A stretch of 64,000 nt of DNA, from NCBI GenBank assembly GCA_040386775.1, contig JAZKEU010000012.1, positions 1 through 64,000 of the forward strand. The letters are read 5' to 3'. A program made the position numbers and the translations under genes. The number at the start of each line of letters is the position of its first letter. Within the stretch, counting starts at the first letter, position 1. Below the pieces are notes generated by a model. It made no database searches. It was given only the letters and a program-made list of their open reading frames with translations, and was not told the DNA's origin. This DNA comes from Bdellovibrionota bacterium (GTDB lineage Bacteria; Bdellovibrionota; Bdellovibrionia; Bdellovibrionales; JAEYZS01). Below, in pieces: positions 40,882 through 49,875 of the stretch.

Positions 40882-41310
40882 CTACTTTTTAAATTTGACT
40901 TTCTTATCTACCAGCTGAAAAAGAACCATTCCTGCCAACATACTTAAAACAAAAATTAATGGCCGCATCTCTAAACTCGCAATCGAAGTTATTGCCGGAC
41001 CCGGGCAAAATCCCGCCAATCCCCAGCCCGCACCAAATAACAAGGAACCTATGATAAGAGATGGAGTAACATCTTTTTTATTCGGTACATGCCACTCCGC
41101 TGACAGTATGGGTGAATTCTTTTTTCTAATAATTTTATACATAACAAAGTGAACGCCAATTGCTCCAACCATTACAAACATCAAGGATGGATCCCAATTT
41201 CCAAAAAGATCTAAAAATCCTACAACTTTTTGAGGCTCTGTCATTCCTGAAAAACCAAGTCCTAATGCAAATAAAAAACCTACTACAAATGCGAGTAATG
41301 AATTTTTCAT
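40882..41310 (-). CDS. YeeE/YedE half protein (DUF6691 type)
   Basis: A 142 aa membrane protein with four helices. The GLGFSGMTEPQKVVGFLDLFG start and AGWGLAGFCPGPAITS segment with a conserved cysteine are typical of the second half of YeeE/YedE thiosulfate or sulfur-atom transporters. In this group the transporter is split in two genes; the partner is at 41307-41732, overlapping by four bases. The cysteines of the two halves are thought to relay the sulfur species across the membrane. Confidence 0.9.
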   Translation of the reverse strand: MKNSLLAFVVGFLFALGLGFSGMTEPQKVVGFLDLFGNWDPSLMFVMVGAIGVHFVMYKIIRKKNSPILSAEWHVPNKKDVTPSLIIGSLLFGAGWGLAGFCPGPAITSIASLEMRPLIFVLSMLAGMVLFQLVDKKVKFKK

Positions 41311-41732
41311 GGCAAAACCCCTAAAGATCTAAAAAATATAACTGAGAGAATCCCGGCTAAAATAAAGGCGACTGTGGCAATTACAGATCGAATAGAAAGC
41401 CTGCTCATTCCGCAAACTCCGTGTCCACTTGTACACCCACTTCCCAATAAAGTCCCAAATCCAACCAAAATTCCTGCTAACACAAGAGTCCAGCTCTCCG
41501 TTGCAATTTGTCCTGAAAAAACTTGGGGACTCAAATTTTTTAGAAAAAAACCACCAAACACTAATCCCAAAACAAAAAGAACTCTCCACTGAACATCGCC
41601 TTTCGTAGGAGATAATATTCCTCCAATAATTCCACTTACACCCGTTACTCTTCCGTTAAATAGAAGCATCACTGAAACCGCTAAGCCAATAACAGCTCCA
41701 CCTATGAGTGCATTTATCCATTCTTGTGGCAT
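41307..41732 (-). CDS. YeeE/YedE half protein
   Basis: A 141 aa membrane protein with four helices, carrying the motif LVGFGTLLGSGCTSGHGVCGMSRLS, the cysteine signature of YeeE/YedE sulfur transporters. It is the first half of the split transporter and overlaps the second half by four bases. The rhodanese gene directly upstream probably accepts the imported sulfane sulfur. Confidence 0.92.
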   Translation of the reverse strand: MPQEWINALIGGAVIGLAVSVMLLFNGRVTGVSGIIGGILSPTKGDVQWRVLFVLGLVFGGFFLKNLSPQVFSGQIATESWTLVLAGILVGFGTLLGSGCTSGHGVCGMSRLSIRSVIATVAFILAGILSVIFFRSLGVLP

Positions 41733-41736
41733 TTCA

Positions 41737-42087
41737 TTACTCCTTTACCGTAGGAAATGTTTTTTCGTTCCACAAAATCATACCGCCGATCATATTAGCT
41801 ACTGTTTTAAAGCCTAACTGCTGAGCCTCAAGTGTTGCTGCTTCAGATCTCTTGCCGCTTCGACATATAAATATAATTTCCTGATCTTTATTTTTATGGC
41901 CCTTTAAATATTCTGTTAGCTCTAATCCTAGCGTCACAAGTTCTGCGCCATTTATATGACCAAGCTCATTGTTGAATTCATCAGGACGCCGTACATCAAT
42001 AAGTTTTACTTGCCCCAATGTTTTAAAAACACCTTCAACCCCAACCTCTGGGACTCCATTATTAATTTTTGCCTCAGCTCTTCTCAT
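41737..42087 (-). CDS. Rhodanese-domain protein
   Basis: A single rhodanese domain of about 116 aa from ATG 42087, which has GGAGG 4 nt upstream; a TTG at 42114 is less likely. LIDVRRPDEFNNELGHINGA and the active-site loop FICRSGKRS (persulfide-carrying Cys) are intact. Cytosolic. It lies four bases ahead of the YedE pair, so it likely handles sulfane sulfur brought in by that transporter. Confidence 0.88.
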   Translation of the reverse strand: MRRAEAKINNGVPEVGVEGVFKTLGQVKLIDVRRPDEFNNELGHINGAELVTLGLELTEYLKGHKNKDQEIIFICRSGKRSEAATLEAQQLGFKTVANMIGGMILWNEKTFPTVKE

Positions 42088-42143
42088 GCTGCCTCCAGGT
42101 ACATTCAGGCTCAACTTCTCTACTCTCTAAAGAGAAGACTCTA

Positions 42144-44156
42144 TTATTGAAAAAATCTCAAGTAGCGATCTTGAGCTTCTTTAATTTGGTTTTTGATGGA
42201 AAGCATTTTTTCCTCAAGAGCGCTCTTTGCACTATCAAAACCTGCAAGGTCTTTATCCAGCTGAACCAATCTTTGATTCACTTGTACAAGTCGCGTTTCA
42301 CTTGATTTCAAAGCCTCAGTCAATTGAGCTAAGCGAGCTTTATCTTGTGGCAATTGCACTTTCAACCCAGAGTCCTCAGAAACCAATTTGCTGAGCTGAT
42401 CCTTCGCCGTATCCAACTGTGATTCCGCGCTCTCCAGATTCTGTTCCAGTTTGCTGAAACCAACGCTTTGATCGAATTTATTCAATTCGCTCTGTGCACG
42501 AGCCACATCTTGTCTCAACGAAATGATCTGTCTTTCAAGGTCAACGATACGTCTTCTCAGTTCCTCGTTACGAGATTTTAAGCGAGGCAATTGGTATTCA
42601 ACGATATCTCGACGATCACTCTCGGCTTGTTGGAGTTGAGAGTTCAAATTGCTAAGTCGTGATGCCGCTTGATCATACTCTGCTCTCAACTGATCTTTTA
42701 TTCTACGAACTTCGCGCTCAATATCATTTTCAATATTCTCCATCTCACGTTGAACTGAACTGTATTCACTTTCCAAACGAGAAAGCTCTCTTTCATTGGA
42801 ACTCACTAGTCCTTCTAATTCACTCACTCTGTTAATGAAAGCCGTACAATCATTCCCGACTACGGATTGGCAATCATTCAATTTCATCTTAGCTCTACCG
42901 AGTTCTCTTTCTAAAGAACCGAGTGTCTCGCGCGCTCTACTGATTTGTTCACGCAATCTTTCAGATTCCATTCTTAGCGAACGATATCTGCTAGATTCTG
43001 AGAGCTTTTTTTGAATTTGATACTCAGTATCGTAGCCATTGTATTCTCTGAACGCTCTGTCCGTTTCCGCTTGCGCTGAAGGGATTTCATTTCTCAGTCT
43101 TTGAATAGTTTGTGTTAACTGCTGAACCTCTCTATCCAGCTGTTGAATGCGTCTCAAGTTGCTATCAATCTCATCTTCTGCGGAAGACACTTCTTGGAGA
43201 GCGTCTGACAAAGAATTCTCTGCATATCTCAACTCATCGACCAACTGATTGTGCTTTGGCAAATGAGGTTCAATTTTTTTGTAGGCCTCATCATAGCGAG
43301 CTTGAGCTAAAGCTTTTTGCTTTTCTGCTGCTGGGATCTCAGTCTTTAGTTGCAACAATCTTTTTTCAGTTGCATCAATTCTTGCCGTTGTAGATTGAAT
43401 ATCTTGTTTTAAATTTGGTATTTTTTTATTTACAAGATCTGTTCTCTCAACTCGGAGATTATCTCGCTCTGTAATGTTTGGGAGATTCTGTTGAACAAGT
43501 TTTGCAAGACTTGCTTCATTTATTACAAGCTGGTTGTAGTATTCTGCAAGCTCATAATAATTTGCTCTAATTGCAGAGACCGTGCTGCCATCAAAAACTT
43601 TTGGTGCCTGGTCAAAACTTGCTGGATGATTTGTTAACTTTGCTAACCTTTCATCCACAAGAGATTTACCACCGTTACAATGTTTTTCCATCGCCGCGAG
43701 AATATGAGCTGCGCCTTTTAGTGAAAACTTTAGATCTCTTCCCTTGAGGTCACCATAGGGCTTCACCTCAAAAGACTTTTCTGTGGATTTAAGCAGATCT
43801 ACAAACTGCTTTGTCTCATCAGGTAAGTACCAAAAAGACTGGCTTTTTTCTTCAGCAGAAATTTGGCTAAAAAGAAGAATTTCTTTATTAATTATTGATG
43901 CGGCAATAGGACCGTAATCTGCCTTACCCTTTTCATGTAAAAATATTTCTAAGGGCATATGAGAATTTTTAACTTTTTGAATTTTAAACGTATAATCTCT
44001 CAATAAGCCATTATCTACGGTTGAAGCTTCACAAATGACTGCGTCACTGGTGTTGATTTCATTTAGAATCCAACTGTCTTTTTTTTCTATCTGACCCGCT
44101 AAACCCTCAGATGCCACAAGCCCCGTTAATGCCAATAAAATTAATGATCTCTTCAC
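42144..44156 (-). CDS. Exported long coiled-coil protein
   Basis: A 670 aa protein with a signal peptide (MKRSLILLALTGLVASEGLA), a compact N-terminal domain of about 160 residues (with cysteines in VICEAS and KHCNGG) and then, from about residue 200, some 450 residues of nearly unbroken heptad coiled coil rich in Gln, Arg, Ser and Glu (for example REQISRARETLGSLERELG). A disulfide-capable pair (NDCQSVVGNDC) interrupts the coil midway. It resembles a periplasmic spacer or SMC-like rod; the length could span much of the periplasm. Family unknown. It stands alone. Confidence 0.72.
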   Translation of the reverse strand: MKRSLILLALTGLVASEGLAGQIEKKDSWILNEINTSDAVICEASTVDNGLLRDYTFKIQKVKNSHMPLEIFLHEKGKADYGPIAASIINKEILLFSQISAEEKSQSFWYLPDETKQFVDLLKSTEKSFEVKPYGDLKGRDLKFSLKGAAHILAAMEKHCNGGKSLVDERLAKLTNHPASFDQAPKVFDGSTVSAIRANYYELAEYYNQLVINEASLAKLVQQNLPNITERDNLRVERTDLVNKKIPNLKQDIQSTTARIDATEKRLLQLKTEIPAAEKQKALAQARYDEAYKKIEPHLPKHNQLVDELRYAENSLSDALQEVSSAEDEIDSNLRRIQQLDREVQQLTQTIQRLRNEIPSAQAETDRAFREYNGYDTEYQIQKKLSESSRYRSLRMESERLREQISRARETLGSLERELGRAKMKLNDCQSVVGNDCTAFINRVSELEGLVSSNERELSRLESEYSSVQREMENIENDIEREVRRIKDQLRAEYDQAASRLSNLNSQLQQAESDRRDIVEYQLPRLKSRNEELRRRIVDLERQIISLRQDVARAQSELNKFDQSVGFSKLEQNLESAESQLDTAKDQLSKLVSEDSGLKVQLPQDKARLAQLTEALKSSETRLVQVNQRLVQLDKDLAGFDSAKSALEEKMLSIKNQIKEAQDRYLRFFQ

Positions 44157-44359
44157 CGTTGCTCCCCCTGCTATTTTATTACGCGCCCAGATATAGGATC
44201 ATTTTGATCCCCACCCTTACTGCTATTCAAGTACCGTGCCCACCCCTTTGGTGTCATTAAGGTCCAACTTCAGGACCTTCTTTAGGCTAATTACACAATA
44301 TTTACCTATTTGGAAACATAAAACTAAATTAAAATAAATCTAAAACAACGAGGTAACAC

Positions 44360-45142
44360 ATGAAAATTCTAAACATACTGATCGTATTTCTTTTTCCTTT
44401 TTCGGTCTTTGCAGATCCAAATTTCGATAGTATTGACCAAAATGACCTTAAAGAGATTTCAAAAAGCATGGGGGCAAACTTCACCCACAACTCAATGATG
44501 GGTGCATCAAAGATGGGGACGCTATTTGGATTTCAAGTGGGCGTAACAGCCGCAAGAACTTCCACACCAAAACTCGATGACATCGCCAAAAGAAACGGCG
44601 GCGAACTCCCTGCGCTGTACAATGCAGGCCTGATGGGGGCAGTCGGCGTTCCCTTCGGAATCTCTATTGAAGCCGTGTTGATTCCAAAAGTTTCTGCCGG
44701 TGACTCTGATGTTCAATCGACTTCACTTGGAGTGAAGTGGAATATCAATGAAGTAGTTCCGGTATTGCCAGTCAACGTTGCCGTTAGAGGTTTTTATTCA
44801 AAGGCCGAACTCTCTTTTGCGCAAACTGTTTCCGCACAAAATGCTACCGTAAAAAATGAAACCAATGTGACCGGTCTTCAATTGCTGGTGAGCCCAATGC
44901 TCCCGCTGATTGAGCCTTATGTAGGGATTGGTTACCTTAAAGTCGACAATGAACTTGGAGTGACAGGAACAACAGGCACAATCTTTGACTACACTCTTGC
45001 ACAGTCAGATTCAAAGAAAGAATCAAGCACTCAATTTCTAGTGGGAGTTGAAGGAAGCTTAGCTCTTTTTAAATTAGGTGCAGAATTTAGCCGTGCTTTT
45101 GATGCCAATCGTATTGGTGTTAAAATCGCTCTTGGATTCTAA
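44360..45142 (+). CDS. Outer-membrane beta-barrel protein (DUF6588-like)
   Basis: A 260 aa protein with a signal peptide (ending VFA-DPN) and amphipathic strands in the mature part (GTLFGFQVGVTAART, SLGVKWNINEVV, VNVAVRGFYSKAELSF, GLQLLVSPMLP, YVGIGYLKVD, STQFLVGVEGSLALFKLGAEFSRA), ending in Phe (IALGF). This looks like an eight- to ten-strand barrel and recalls DUF6588-type proteins. Function unknown. It has its own leader and no operon partner on its strand. Confidence 0.75.
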   Translation: MKILNILIVFLFPFSVFADPNFDSIDQNDLKEISKSMGANFTHNSMMGASKMGTLFGFQVGVTAARTSTPKLDDIAKRNGGELPALYNAGLMGAVGVPFGISIEAVLIPKVSAGDSDVQSTSLGVKWNINEVVPVLPVNVAVRGFYSKAELSFAQTVSAQNATVKNETNVTGLQLLVSPMLPLIEPYVGIGYLKVDNELGVTGTTGTIFDYTLAQSDSKKESSTQFLVGVEGSLALFKLGAEFSRAFDANRIGVKIALGF

Positions 45143-45164
45143 ATTAAAAATTAAATAAAAAGAT

Positions 45165-45203
45165 GGCGAGACATTACTACTTCTTTTGCTTCCAGATCTC
45201 GCC
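45165..45203 (-). terminator. Probable terminator of the rRNA methyltransferase gene
   Basis: GGCGAGA (45165-45171) pairs with TCTCGCC (45197-45203) around the stop codon at 45177; in the minus sense the stem is followed by ATCTTTTTATTTAATTTTT. The 25-base loop is long, so it is only probable. Confidence 0.4.
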
Positions 45204-46049
45204 TAATATTATTGCAATAGAAGAGCTGACATTTAGACTTTCTACATTTTGCGTTCCAGGAATCTGAATAGAAAAATCACCAGAACTCAATATGTCTTTT
45301 GAAAGCCCAGGTCCTTCTTCACCAAAAAGTAAAACGCATTTGTCCGAGAACTCAGTCTCATACAAACTCTTGCCCTTATGGCTACTTGTTGTTGCGACAG
45401 AATAACCTTCTTTTTTAGCTGCTGAAATTAAAGATTTCATACTTTCACATTCTATGATTTTGATGAACTCTGCTCCCCCCTCAGCTGTTCTTCTCGCCGC
45501 ACCCGATTGAAGAGCTTTTGGATTGGTCATGGCAATTCCATCAACTCCAAAGTGTGCCGCCAATCTCATAATTGCGCCAAGGTTATGAGGATTGCCCACA
45601 TTCTCTAGCGCCAATAAATAAGACTGCTTCTTTTTCTTTTCATCATTCAGCCATTGAGAAAGCTTTATCGGAGGATCTAGTTCTATATTGAAGCAAACAC
45701 CTTCGTGATGCTGACTCTGGCTTACTTTTTCTAATTCTTCTTCCGACACTATTCGATATACTTTTTTCTGCGCGGCAAGTTTTTTCATAAGATCAGAAAA
45801 TTGAGGAGCCACATTTTGAGTGAAGAAAGCTCGGATGATACTTGAAGATTTTTGCTTAGCAAATACCTTGCAAGCATTGATTCCATACACTTTTGAAAAG
45901 TGCCCATCGTCTCTCGGTTTGGAGCGAGAGTCTCTTTGCGGTTTTCCAATATTGAACTGTGGTTGTGTTTGTGATTTAGAAGGTTGATTTCTTTTTGAAG
46001 GATTTCTGGCTTTAAATGAATTACTTGTCTTCTTCTTTACCTGTGACAT
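45177..46049 (-). CDS. SpoU-family rRNA/tRNA 2'-O-methyltransferase (RlmB/TrmH-like)
   Basis: A 290 aa SAM-dependent ribose methyltransferase with a trefoil knot. The three SpoU motifs are present: ENVGNPHNLGAIMR (motif 1, Asn and Arg), LLFGEEGPGLS (motif 2) and IPGTQNVESLNVSSSIAIIL (motif 3). An N-terminal extension of about 50 basic residues (KKKTSNSFKARNPSKRNQPSK) precedes the substrate-binding domain and probably binds RNA. The target nucleotide is not readable. It is the last gene of the uracil operon; its ATG overlaps the udk stop (TAATG). Confidence 0.9.
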   Translation of the reverse strand: MSQVKKKTSNSFKARNPSKRNQPSKSQTQPQFNIGKPQRDSRSKPRDDGHFSKVYGINACKVFAKQKSSSIIRAFFTQNVAPQFSDLMKKLAAQKKVYRIVSEEELEKVSQSQHHEGVCFNIELDPPIKLSQWLNDEKKKKQSYLLALENVGNPHNLGAIMRLAAHFGVDGIAMTNPKALQSGAARRTAEGGAEFIKIIECESMKSLISAAKKEGYSVATTSSHKGKSLYETEFSDKCVLLFGEEGPGLSKDILSSGDFSIQIPGTQNVESLNVSSSIAIILGEIWKQKK

Positions 46050-46714
46050 TAGGTCTTCTTTTTAAGTTTTGCGCAATAATCGCTCAAAATATATTCGTAT
46101 TCTGAAATTTCTTTTACAATCGTCGTCGCGTATTTTTTTGAGGGTTCAACAAATTGATCGTGCATTGGCTTTACTTGCTTGAGGAATTGATTCTTTACAC
46201 CTTCAGGCTTTCTTCCTCTTTCTTTTACATCACGTTCAAGCCTTCTTTCAAATCTTAACTCTTCTGGCGTATCAAAGAAAACCATATCATCAAAATGCTT
46301 CCTCACTTGCTCAGCATGAAATATTAAAATTCCATCCACAATAATGATAGGCCGTGGACGAATGTGGAGCTTATTTGGTCTCCGCGAGTGCGTAGCAAAG
46401 TCATAGATTGGAATATCCACGGCTTTGCCTTCTTTCAATTGAGCAATGTGTTCGCCCAAAAGATCAAAATCAATGCTTTCAGGATGATCAAAGTTTACAG
46501 ATCCACCATCAAAATCAAACTTCTTAGAGTTATCAATATAGAAGTTATCTTGGTAAATGATCTCAGCCTTATCACCAAGAGCATCCAACAAGTCTCTCGC
46601 AAAATAAGTTTTCCCCGAGCCACTGCCTCCAGCGACTCCGAGAATATAGGGTCTAGTTCTCGTACTAGTAAGCACAGAATCTGACGGCCTACTTTGTTTG
46701 GTAAAGTCTGTCAC
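46049..46714 (-). CDS. udk: Uridine kinase
   Basis: Phosphorylates uridine or cytidine to UMP or CMP. The P-loop GGSGSGKT (residues 30-37), YQDNFYID, NFDHPESIDFDLL and the RRLERDVKERGR lid are as in Udk. The GTG start at 46714 has AGGAG 6-7 nt upstream and lies inside the end of upp, an overlap of 26 bases, so the pair is coupled. Together with upp it brings uridine and uracil into UMP, feeding RNA synthesis and the URC catabolic enzymes encoded upstream. Confidence 0.92.
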   Translation of the reverse strand: MTDFTKQSRPSDSVLTSTRTRPYILGVAGGSGSGKTYFARDLLDALGDKAEIIYQDNFYIDNSKKFDFDGGSVNFDHPESIDFDLLGEHIAQLKEGKAVDIPIYDFATHSRRPNKLHIRPRPIIIVDGILIFHAEQVRKHFDDMVFFDTPEELRFERRLERDVKERGRKPEGVKNQFLKQVKPMHDQFVEPSKKYATTIVKEISEYEYILSDYCAKLKKKT

Positions 46715-47321
46715 CAGCGTCTCCTAAACCCGGAACCAAATATCCTGATTCGTTGATTTCTTTTTCAATATTCAATGTGTAAATGTCTACATCAGGATGA
46801 AAGTAATGAATTCTTTCTTTTGCATATTCACTCAAAAGAATCGTGAGAACTTTGATCTCTTTCACTTCATAACTTTTCAATCGATCAATCGCCGCCACCA
46901 TCGTGTCCGCCGTTGAAACCAACGGATCACAAAGTATCGCCATACGACCTTTAATGTCTTCAGGCATTTTGAAGTAATACTCTACCGTGTTGTTGATGAA
47001 CTTATCTCTATAGATTCCGATAAAGCCTGCCGAAGCAAAAGGGATAACCGTTAAAATGGAATCCAACATAGCATTCCCAGCTCTCATTACAGATACAATA
47101 ACGGGAGCTTTTACGATTCTTTCTACTTTTGTTGCGGCAACAGGCGTTTCGATATCCACGCTCATGAACTCTTTCCAGTCTCTCATAGCTTCATAACCAA
47201 GATGCACACTGATCTCTTTCATGATTTCTCTAAATTCAACTGACTTTGTATTTTTGTCTCTCAAATATCCCAGCTTATGCTTCAGCAATGGATGATTGAG
47301 AACTATAACTTTGCCTTCCAT
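46689..47321 (-). CDS. upp: Uracil phosphoribosyltransferase
   Basis: Makes UMP from uracil and PRPP. Family signatures: SVMRAGNAMLDSILTVIP, the PRPP loop CDPLVSTADTMVAAIDRLK and the uracil-binding YLVPGLGDAGDRLYQT at the C-terminus. The ATG at 47321 has AAGGA 8 nt upstream; a TTG at 47339 is weaker. About 210 aa, the usual length. In the URC route UMP is the first intermediate and a phosphoribosyltransferase is an assigned step (URC6), so upp may serve salvage and catabolism. Confidence 0.95.
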   Translation of the reverse strand: MEGKVIVLNHPLLKHKLGYLRDKNTKSVEFREIMKEISVHLGYEAMRDWKEFMSVDIETPVAATKVERIVKAPVIVSVMRAGNAMLDSILTVIPFASAGFIGIYRDKFINNTVEYYFKMPEDIKGRMAILCDPLVSTADTMVAAIDRLKSYEVKEIKVLTILLSEYAKERIHYFHPDVDIYTLNIEKEINESGYLVPGLGDAGDRLYQTK

Positions 47322-47350
47322 AAATATTTTCCTTATCAATTTTTTGCTAA

Positions 47351-48589
47351 CTAAAAGACTGTTCCATCACTTTTAATCATAATTGGTGGATCTCCACTGG
47401 GTCTTTTTTCTTGAGCCAGAAATCTTCCTGCCCACCAAGTTCCACCTTCCAATACTTTTGCTAATGGAAATTCTTGTGGAGTTTTCCCAATTGCTTTTTG
47501 AACAGCGTCACCAAAACGATCCAACAAATAAACCGTTAACGCTCTCCACTCAATGATAAGCTCCGAATCTGGTGACCAGGGTTTCTTGAAATTTTCTAGA
47601 TCTTTCATTGTTACAAGGCCAGAATCAATCAAAAGTCCGCCATTGCGATATTCCGCTAGACCCGTGAGCCCCTCAACACCTGTGACCTCAACTCCTGCCT
47701 CCATGATGGGCTCAATCAATGAGTACGTCATCCATTGCGAAAGTTTATGGAATGGAATTAATGATTCAAAACTTCCTGCTTTTCCCAGTTGCGAATGTGA
47801 CCAAACATCACCAAGGTTAATGCCATTTGCCTCTAGTCTCCCGGGCCAGATAGGTCCGAGTCCGTCAAGGACGGCCCTGAGCACGCCACTTGCCGGGATA
47901 TCCTTACCATATTTAGCGATAAGATAATCAATAATGTTTCCCGGTCTTCCATCTTTAAAAATAGTTTTATTTTCTAAAGCTTTTGAAAGATTATTTAAAA
48001 GCAATACTCTTCCTTCGCCCCCGACGAGTGGATTTGTTTCTGAAACTTGAAAGGCTTCTTTTAAATCATTGATAGAAATGTTTTTGAGTCCTTCGCGATC
48101 AGCCCTCAATGTCTTTCTATCAGAACTCATTGTTCCTTTTAAAAACATGTAAAGACTCGCAACACCTAAGCCTTCCGATCTTGAGAAAGATTTATCCGAT
48201 TCTTTTTCAAAAAACTTCCAGGCAGCGCCAGCACCTGCATCCAGGAGGACAGATGTGATCACTAGATCCAATTTTGTTCTCGCTTTTTCAAGCGCATCTA
48301 GTCTTGATAATGTTTCATCTAATCTTTTGACGCGATCAATTTTTCCAACTCTAAAGTGTCCCCACCTTGAATGAAATGGAATATCCATCAATGGGTAATT
48401 CTTTTTGATCACCTGAAGAACATAGTTTACCGTCGCATCCATTTTTTCTGGATGATAGATAAAGTGAGTTTTTCCCTCACGAGTTAAATCAAAAATTTTC
48501 TTTGTTCTTTCTCTAATAGCTTTAGGAGAAAGCAAAAAATCAATCTGTTCGTCTGTCAGTATTATTTTTTGATCAGAAAGCTTATTCAA
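47351..48589 (-). CDS. URC4-type (DUF1688) uracil-catabolism protein
   Basis: A protein of about 412 aa of the DUF1688 family, needed in the URC uracil-degradation route first described in the yeast Lachancea kluyveri. Characteristic stretches are HSRWGHFRVG, LLDAGAGAAWKF, EGLGVASLYMF, GRPGNIIDYL and WPGRLEANGINLGDVW, ending in GTWWAGR. I place the start at TTG 48589, with AAGGA 7 nt upstream and an 8-base overlap with the URC1 gene; an ATG at 48619 or 48688 would lie deep in that gene without a good site. The exact chemical step of this family is unsettled. Confidence 0.88.
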   Translation of the reverse strand: MNKLSDQKIILTDEQIDFLLSPKAIRERTKKIFDLTREGKTHFIYHPEKMDATVNYVLQVIKKNYPLMDIPFHSRWGHFRVGKIDRVKRLDETLSRLDALEKARTKLDLVITSVLLDAGAGAAWKFFEKESDKSFSRSEGLGVASLYMFLKGTMSSDRKTLRADREGLKNISINDLKEAFQVSETNPLVGGEGRVLLLNNLSKALENKTIFKDGRPGNIIDYLIAKYGKDIPASGVLRAVLDGLGPIWPGRLEANGINLGDVWSHSQLGKAGSFESLIPFHKLSQWMTYSLIEPIMEAGVEVTGVEGLTGLAEYRNGGLLIDSGLVTMKDLENFKKPWSPDSELIIEWRALTVYLLDRFGDAVQKAIGKTPQEFPLAKVLEGGTWWAGRFLAQEKRPSGDPPIMIKSDGTVF

Positions 48590-49853
48590 TTGGACGTCCT
48601 TTAACTTTTGACAATTCATCTTTTGATTTCTTTTTATCTTTAGTGAAATATCCAGCCGCTTTTTTTGCTTCCATTTCAACTTGTGCATCTTGAGGAATCA
48701 GCCAGTCCGGAATTGAAATTCTATTTACCACTTCAATACCACTACCAACAATGGCATCGTATTTCATATTGCTCATGGAATGAAGATTGTGAATTTTCTT
48801 AATTCCAAAGAATTGCAAGGTATCTGGCATTAGCTCTTGGAATCTCGCATCCTCAACTCCTGCGACACACTGTGTTCGTTGGAAGTAAGTTGCAGCAGAG
48901 TCTCCGCCCTCTTGCCTTTTTCTTGCATTATAAACCAGGAACTTTGTTACCTCTCCTAGAGCTCGGCCTTCTTTACGGAAATAAATAATAATGCCAACGC
49001 CTCCACGCTGAGCTGTTCTTGCTGCATCCTCAATTCCGTACATCAAATATGGTCTGCACGTGCAAATATCAGATCCGAATACATCAGAACCATTACATTC
49101 ATCATGCACCCGGCAAGTGAGTTCCACTTTTTGATTGGCCAAGGCTTGCGGATCACCAAAGATATAAGCTGTCGTGCTGCCAATCGGTGGTAAGCAAACT
49201 TTTAAATCTCTTCTTGTGATAAGTTCTGGGTACATTCCACCAGTTTCTTCAAAGAGAATTTTTCTAAGCTCACCTTCTTCAATATTTAATCTTTTCGCGA
49301 TACCAGGAAGATACCAAACTGGATCCAAAGCGACTTTAGTCACTTTAATGTCTTTGCTCTCGCGAATAATTTTTCCATCGATTTGTAAGCGACCTTTATC
49401 GATTGCTTCTGCAATTTCTGGAAGCATCAAATGCGCCTGCGTAACGGCAATCGTTGGACGGATATCATAACCTTGATCAAATAAAGTTTTAAAATGAACT
49501 TGCGGATCAAGCCCCCAAGGATCAATAGAAACCATCTTTGTAGGATCAAACCATTGTTCATAAGGTCCAATCTTCACCGGACTTTGTGTATTTTGTAGAT
49601 CAGGTTTGTGCGTTGTTGAAAACTTCCCGCTAGCAATCGATAGCGCTCTGTAAACAGTATAACTTCCACTGTGAGTCCCAATAGCGTTTCTTGCACGCGC
49701 ATTGGTGATCGACGCCACTACTGGGCCACGCTTGAGAGGGTCTTTATTTCCCCAATCAATTGGTAGAGTTTCTTTGTATTTTAAATTTGTATGTGAAGCC
49801 AAGATCACATGGCTTGATTTCTTTTTGAAATCTGTAAATTTATTTTCCTTCAT
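48582..49853 (-). CDS. URC1-type GTP-cyclohydrolase-II-like protein of uracil catabolism
   Basis: A 423 aa protein related to GTP cyclohydrolase II. The zinc-cysteine cluster is VFGSDICTCRPYL with the earlier CRVHDECNG, and the catalytic IIYFRKEGRALGEVTKFLVYNARK follows. The N-terminal 200 residues (ITNARARNAIGTHSG, YEQWFDPTKMVSIDPWGLDPQVHF) are specific to URC1 and absent in RibA. No rib genes are nearby, and a DUF1688 gene overlaps its end, so riboflavin synthesis is unlikely. It probably opens the pyrimidine ring of a UMP-derived intermediate. Confidence 0.88.
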   Translation of the reverse strand: MKENKFTDFKKKSSHVILASHTNLKYKETLPIDWGNKDPLKRGPVVASITNARARNAIGTHSGSYTVYRALSIASGKFSTTHKPDLQNTQSPVKIGPYEQWFDPTKMVSIDPWGLDPQVHFKTLFDQGYDIRPTIAVTQAHLMLPEIAEAIDKGRLQIDGKIIRESKDIKVTKVALDPVWYLPGIAKRLNIEEGELRKILFEETGGMYPELITRRDLKVCLPPIGSTTAYIFGDPQALANQKVELTCRVHDECNGSDVFGSDICTCRPYLMYGIEDAARTAQRGGVGIIIYFRKEGRALGEVTKFLVYNARKRQEGGDSAATYFQRTQCVAGVEDARFQELMPDTLQFFGIKKIHNLHSMSNMKYDAIVGSGIEVVNRISIPDWLIPQDAQVEMEAKKAAGYFTKDKKKSKDELSKVKGRPIE

Positions 49854-49875
49854 CCTAATCTCCTAAAAGATCTTC

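Noticed and set aside
41329-41589. An open minus-strand frame of 86 codons inside the YedE half gene
   Set aside because: It lies in another frame of a clearly coding YeeE/YedE gene, has no ribosome site and an odd Trp/Cys/Ser-rich composition typical of a shadow frame.
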